A DNA stretch of 12,786 nucleotides, from positions 1 to 12,786 of the forward strand of contig JALLAZ010000717.1 of assembly GCA_036939755.1 (NCBI GenBank), in the 5' to 3' direction. The notes beneath the pieces were generated by a model that made no database searches, was not told where the DNA came from, and was given only the letters and a program-made list of their open reading frames with translations. Source of the DNA: Stephanodiscus triporus. Taxonomy: Eukaryota; Bacillariophyta; Thalassiosirophyceae; Thalassiosirales; Thalassiosiraceae. Shown in pieces: positions 9,601-12,786 of this stretch (position 1 is the first letter of the stretch; every line of letters begins with the position of its first letter). Both the position numbers and the translations under genes were made by a program.

Positions 9601-11915
9601 TTCCCAAGAGCATGATACTTCAACTCGCTCGCGCCTGACCGAGCGCTTGCGTCGTAGGCGCTCTTGACATCGACGCGATCGTTGTCCGCCTTGTCCTCCG
9701 GCTCGGTCTGCTCGTCCAACGGCATCGCGCCCGTGCAAACTCCGAGACTCGCGGCGCCGTACGCCTCCCTGCCGCAACTCGCCACCGCGGCCCCGATGTT
9801 GCCTCCCACGACGACGTTCCCGCCCTGCTTGAAGTGATCCATGCTCTCGCTCGTCTGTATTATGAACAAGAAATCGCACACCTCCAACCCGAACTGCAGA
9901 CCGACGCCGAGGCCAAGGACTCCTATGGCCGACGGCGCCGACCACGTGCCGTCGGGCAGGCGCGAGATCAGTATCCCGGAACCCCCCTGGAGGGAAACGC
10001 CAACGACGACCTTGGACAGGCGGACGAATCCAAGCCCGACAGCGGACTCGATCATGCCGCGTATCGTCGACGCCTCGATGTCTTCGCCCTCGCTGGGCGC
10101 GACCGCGGGAGCGCGCGAGCCGTCCCCGTCGTTGTCGTTGGTGGGGCAGAATACGTCCAGCGGTACGCCGCCCGCCGGCGGGCGCTGCGTTGTGGCCAAC
10201 TGTCGTATCAGGGCCGCGGCGCGGTCGCACTCGTCGTCCATCCGAAACGAGGGTATCCCGAACAGCGATCCCTTCAACGACAGTCCCGGACTGCCCCATC
10301 CCATGCTGTTCGGGCTGAGCAGCCTCTTCCGTTGGACGGTGCGTCGGAAGACGATGACGATCGGCCAGAGGGATTGCTCGACGACAGTCGTGCCGTCGTC
10401 CCCGAAGGCGACGCCGCCGATCCCGCCCCCGACGGACCGTCGCGGCGACGACGGGTACAGCATCGCCCCGTCGCCCCTGATCGGGGTCGAGGGCGTGTCC
10501 GACGCGTCGTTCCTCGACGACGACGACGACCTCGATCCGCCCTCCCCGACGCTCCCCCCCCCCTCCGATTCGGCATCCGTCGCGCCTCGCGTCGCCTCGC
10601 CGCCGTCGAGGCAACGCCCCGCCGCGATACGCGCGGCGTTGGTCACGCCGATAGTCACGCTCCTCGCGGTCCTCCTGCCGTCCGGCAGGGGCACGCGACG
10701 GGAGCTGACGACGTGCTCCCTCGTCCTCCTCCCGCGCGGCGCGCCCGTGCCGGCGGCGACGCGATCGTCCTCGAACATCCCACCCGTCGAATCGACGAGG
10801 AGGATGGAGTTCGATCCGACCGTTAGGTCGTCGTCCTGCACGGAGCGGCAGGGGGCGCAGGGGGGCAGTCGACGACGACCGGCGACGGCGGCCGCCGGTC
10901 CCCGCGCTCGACGGCCGGCGACGACGACCGGGTCATTCCTCCTAATACCGCCGCCCCCGCAGCCGTCGACTTCGTCGTAGTCGTCGTCGTCGTCGCCGAT
11001 GTCGCCGTTCGGCGCGCGTCCGCGTCCGCGTCCGCCGCCGCCGATCCCGCCGTCCCCCCTCGGGGGGAGGACGCATCCAGCGAGCATATCGCGCAGCTCG
11101 CCGTGTCCCGTCCTCGATCCGCGACCCTCCCGGTCGAGCGCGAACCTGGTCGCGCGGGCGTCCAGGAGCTCCCGGACGCCGTCGTCCCCTCCCTCGCCGC
11201 CGCCGCCGCCGCCGCCGCCGGGCGGCAGGAGGTCCGCGAAGCGAGGGCCGCCGACCACGCACGCGAACTGGACGCAATCGCGGGGCTGTATCCCCGCCCT
11301 CTCGGCGGGGGAACCGACGTCGACCGTTCGAACGTAAGCGCGATCGTTGATCTCGAGGAAGGTCAGCCCGAGGTCTATAATCGTTTTTCGTTTTTCGTTT
11401 TTCGTTTTCATATATGACAAACAGTCGAGAGAAGAAGAGGGGGGGTGTTAGTAAGCGAGAGATAATGAAGTCGGATCGGTCACGCGTGTGCATTATGTCG
11501 AACCCGTCGATCCCGCGCTCGCCTCGTGCTTCGGGGCGGAGTCGGCCCGGCGCGGAAAGCTCACCGAATTTCTGAGTGAGGACACGCGACGACGGGGCGC
11601 CGCCGCCTCCCGCGCCGTCGGGGGGGGGCGCCATCGTCCCCCCCCCCCCGTAGTCGTTGTCGTTGTTGTTGTTGTTGTCGTTGTCGTCCGACGCGTCCCC
11701 CCCTCCCCCGGCCCCTCCCCGTCTCGTCCCCCCGGACGCCGGCACCCACGTCGGATGCACGACCCACACCACCCTCGCTGACGATCCGGCGTCGTCGCCG
11801 TGGACGACGTGCCCGTACGCGTCCGACAGCGCCGCGTACGATTCGTTCGCGACGCGGGAGAGGAAGGACGACATGACGCTGATGTTGCTGCTGTTGTTGT
11901 TGCTGTTGTTGTTGC

Positions 11916-11955
<40 letters not shown>

Positions 11956-12006
11956 GCTGTTGTCGGACGATGGACGGGACGACGGTCGCGACGACGGCGC
12001 CACCAT
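6601..12006 (-). CDS. PDZ-SYLF-PH-like-VASt multidomain protein, 1567 aa, eight exons
   Basis: Exons, 5' to 3': 12006-11565, 11374-9396, 9293-9265 (29 nt), 9174-9004, 8919-8643, 8562-8473, 8398-7285, 7202-6601. All introns are GT-AG; lengths 190, 102, 90, 84, 80, 74 and 82 nt. The exons total 4704 nt, an exact multiple of three ending in TAA, and every split codon fits. Start: ATG at 12006, with an in-frame stop upstream at 12067. Layout: poly-Asn segment (about 15-45); PDZ, starting KFDLGLTFLEINDRAYVRTV at about 146, broken by a long Gly/Arg/Asp-rich insert and resuming WPIVIVFRR near 482; IPSFRMDDECDRA near 520; SYLF/Ysc84 (about 585-825, with LGVGLQFGLEVCDFLFI, YARSQGLYIGVS and SGLVLPPPE); PH-like (about 880-1050); acidic linker; VASt/StART-like (about 1184-1362, with SRGSMIGAQRTISYNR, RRGFQAKACLQL, VVTEIRPVGKN); tail with DEFADFSNFG near 1496 and a basic cluster near 1547-1563. 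SYLF and PH-like folds bind phosphoinositides; VASt domains of GRAM/Lam proteins move sterols. No transmembrane helix is seen. Role inferred: lipid sensing or transfer at membrane contacts. VASt is the least certain call. Confidence 0.85.
11196..11221 (+). repeat. (GCC)n tract encoding poly-Gly
   Basis: Tandem GCC units on the plus strand become GGC glycine codons in exon 2 of the large gene, within the insert that splits the PDZ domain. Slippage-prone coding microsatellite. Confidence 0.8.
11375..11564 (-). other. Intron 1 of the large gene with a distant branch point
   Basis: The donor is CG|GTGAGC at 11564 and the acceptor GATTATAG ends at 11375. A perfect TACTAAC lies at 11453-11447, about 72 nt before the acceptor. 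No AG dinucleotide occurs between them, so TATAG is the first AG after the branch point, as splicing scanning requires. The space is filled by a C/T-rich tract and by GAAAAAC repeats. Joining the exons completes a split Asp codon in frame. At 190 nt it is the longest intron of this gene. Confidence 0.75.
11382..11408 (+). repeat. 7-bp tandem repeat CGTTTTT, about four copies
   Basis: CGTTTTT is repeated in tandem at 11382-11402, followed by a shortened CGTTTT to 11408. It lies inside intron 1 of the large gene, just upstream of its splice acceptor on the minus strand. Replication slippage is the likely origin. Confidence 0.85.
11638..11649 (+). repeat. C12 homopolymer in coding sequence
   Basis: Twelve consecutive C residues encode Gly on the minus strand in exon 1 of the large gene. 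A G9 run (11620-11628) and a C10 run (10554-10563) are also in the coding frame. They are frame-sensitive and error-prone in sequencing, yet the frame reads through all three. Confidence 0.85.
11884..11962 (+). repeat. (TTG/CTG)n microsatellite encoding poly-Asn/Ser
   Basis: A trinucleotide tract of GTT units with scattered GCT units covers about 80 bp. On the minus strand it is AAC/AGC codons in exon 1 of the large gene, giving a run of 13 Asn followed by Asn with interspersed Ser. A shorter related tract at about 11651-11688 encodes a second Asn/Asp run. Such tracts vary in length between alleles. Confidence 0.9.
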
Positions 12007-12195
12007 TCGGGAGAGAACGAGGACGGGGTCCCGTCGAGCCTCTGATAACGCGGTTGCCTCCTTCTCTTACTTGTATTGCCGCGAACGCGGGTTACCTACG
12101 GGTAGGCGGGGGATGCCCGCGGCGAGGAACGAATGCAGTTCTGGCCCCGCTCCTGGCGGTGCCCGACCATTGCATAAAAGAACTACTCTAGAATC

Positions 12196-12216
12196 GTACA
12201 ATAACGGTACAATAAC
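12196..12216. repeat. 10-bp direct repeat GTACAATAAC, two copies
   Basis: GTACAATAAC occurs at 12196-12205 and again at 12207-12216 with one base between, an 11-bp period of about one helical turn. It lies about 200 bp upstream of the large gene's start codon. Confidence 0.45.
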
Positions 12217-12327
12217 TCGAGAGGCATGAATGAATGTGAAAAGGCTTTCGGATCGGGCTTTCGTCCACGCTCCCTCTCTCGGCATCACCACACTCGGAGC
12301 GAACGGCTCTACCTAATATATTTATTC

Positions 12328-12360
12328 TTTCGCGTTTGACGCGAAATTAAGCGAAATTAA
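12328..12360. repeat. Inverted repeat TTTCGCG...CGCGAAA overlapping a 10-bp tandem repeat
   Basis: TTTCGCG (12328-12334), a 5-nt loop TTTGA, then CGCGAAA (12340-12346) form a perfect 7-bp inverted repeat. The right arm overlaps the first of two identical GCGAAATTAA units (12341-12350, 12351-12360). TTTCGCG resembles E2F-type sites, which is only a similarity. It lies about 325 bp upstream of the large gene's start. Confidence 0.5.
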
Positions 12361-12641
12361 TGCGTGTATCGTATATCATAGTACTCAACCTAGGGCATCG
12401 TTGGGAGAAGCAGTTTCTCTGGATTGCGCGACGGCGTTGGCTTCATGACCGATTCCCCATTTTTTTGCTTCGCGGGATCGTTGAGTTTACATTCTATGTC
12501 CTAGCATACGATTCCTTAGTGAGATTCATTGGCACCTCGGGGAAAACAAGACTGATCCAACGGATGATTCCGAGAAGTAGATATTACGTAGAGGGAGTGA
12601 TATGTATGATAAGTATTTATCTTCGTGGATATTCTGTGGGG

Positions 12642-12679
12642 TACTACCAATCGGTAGTTTTACTACCAATTAGTAGTTC
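12642..12679. repeat. Two tandem 19-bp units, each with dyad symmetry
   Basis: Unit 1 is TACTACCAATCGGTAGTTT (12642-12660) and unit 2 is TACTACCAATTAGTAGTTC (12661-12679). They match at 16 of 19 positions. Each is an inverted repeat around its centre (CTACC/GGTAG in unit 1, ACTAC/GTAGT in unit 2). This looks like a doubled protein-binding site, but its target gene is unknown; it may belong to a gene beyond the right edge. Confidence 0.5.
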
Positions 12680-12786
12680 GTTCACCGACCATAACGACAT
12701 GTTTATTTGGCCTCTATTAAAGCGCCGAGCGGGGATATGCTGGATCACCCTCTTGCGCAGCTGTACTTCAGTGGCTGCACGATGAT

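Larger units (their letters stand above)
12007..12786. promoter_or_regulatory. Upstream region of the large gene; no convincing gene
   Basis: This should contain the promoter and 5' UTR of the large minus-strand gene. GC content falls from left to right along it. A 141-codon plus-strand frame starting at 12360 stays open to the edge, but I do not recognise the product and its composition resembles random translation. Several short repeats are present: direct GTACAATAAC (12196-12205, 12207-12216), inverted TTTCGCG/CGCGAAA (12328-12346), tandem GCGAAATTAA (12341-12360) and a tandem dyad at 12642-12679. Confidence 0.4.

Noticed and set aside
9511..10614. 367-codon minus-strand frame
   Set aside because: Shifted frame of the same exon; Arg/Gly-rich with no domain, whereas the overlapping frame contains the SYLF domain.
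9834..10980. Two long overlapping plus-strand frames (330 and 379 codons)
   Set aside because: They lie antisense to exon 2 of the large gene, in its GC-rich block where stop codons are rare. Their products are low-complexity Arg/Pro/Ser strings with no domain.
10942..11374. Continuation of the 12006 frame past 11565 without splicing
   Set aside because: Beyond the GTGAGC donor the frame becomes Arg-rich low complexity, while splicing to 11374 leads directly into a PDZ-like sequence in phase.
12360..12785. 141-codon plus-strand frame open to the right edge
   Set aside because: No recognisable family; composition rich in Arg, Ile, Tyr and Trp as in random translation. It could be reconsidered if sequence to the right extends it.
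1..12786. tRNA, rRNA, CRISPR, transposon or viral sequence
   Set aside because: No TPsiC-box pattern, spaced repeat array, transposase or polymerase motif, or terminal repeats could be seen on either strand.

Overview
The window looks like a nuclear fragment of a diatom (a photosynthetic stramenopile). Every intron I could place is GT-AG and most are 74-102 nt long. Cytochrome c6 is nucleus-encoded with a signal peptide, an ASAF-type plastid motif and a thylakoid-lumen transfer domain. The largest gene encodes a PDZ/SYLF/PH-like/VASt-like multidomain protein. No bacterial operon, mobile element, CRISPR array, rRNA or tRNA is visible. The genus cannot be fixed from sequence alone.

Layout, left to right. 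(1) 1-439, minus: the 5' part of an unrecognised spliced gene running off the left edge; short exons bounded by good splice sites join in frame. (2) 869-2115, minus: a DUF1415-family protein whose first exon is unresolved. (3) 2685-3230, plus: two-exon petJ, cytochrome c6 of the thylakoid lumen, divergent from gene 2. (4) 3897-4796, minus: an unrecognised secretory-pathway membrane protein with a cysteine-rich luminal region. (5) 5062-6531, plus: a six-exon class I sirtuin with a probable mitochondrial presequence, divergent from gene 4. (6) 6601-12006, minus: one eight-exon gene of 1567 codons, convergent with the sirtuin. Its frame and splice phases close exactly across all eight exons. (7) 12007-12786: its upstream region, with several short inverted and tandem repeats and no convincing gene.

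The genes are not a functional cluster: they cover photosynthetic electron transport, NAD-dependent deacylation, and probable lipid or membrane-contact biology. The most notable object is gene 6. A simple reading breaks it into three or four unrelated proteins (a SYLF protein, a PH-like fragment, a StART-like protein and a basic tail). The splice sites join these into one polypeptide: poly-Asn N-terminus, PDZ split by a long low-complexity insert, SYLF, PH-like, VASt/StART-like, then an acidic-phenylalanine and polybasic tail. This suggests a lipid-sensing or lipid-transferring membrane-contact protein. Its 5' half is also extremely GC-rich compared with its 3' half and all neighbouring genes.

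Exon models were derived by eye from splice consensus, reading-frame phase and protein family expectations; no transcript evidence was available.
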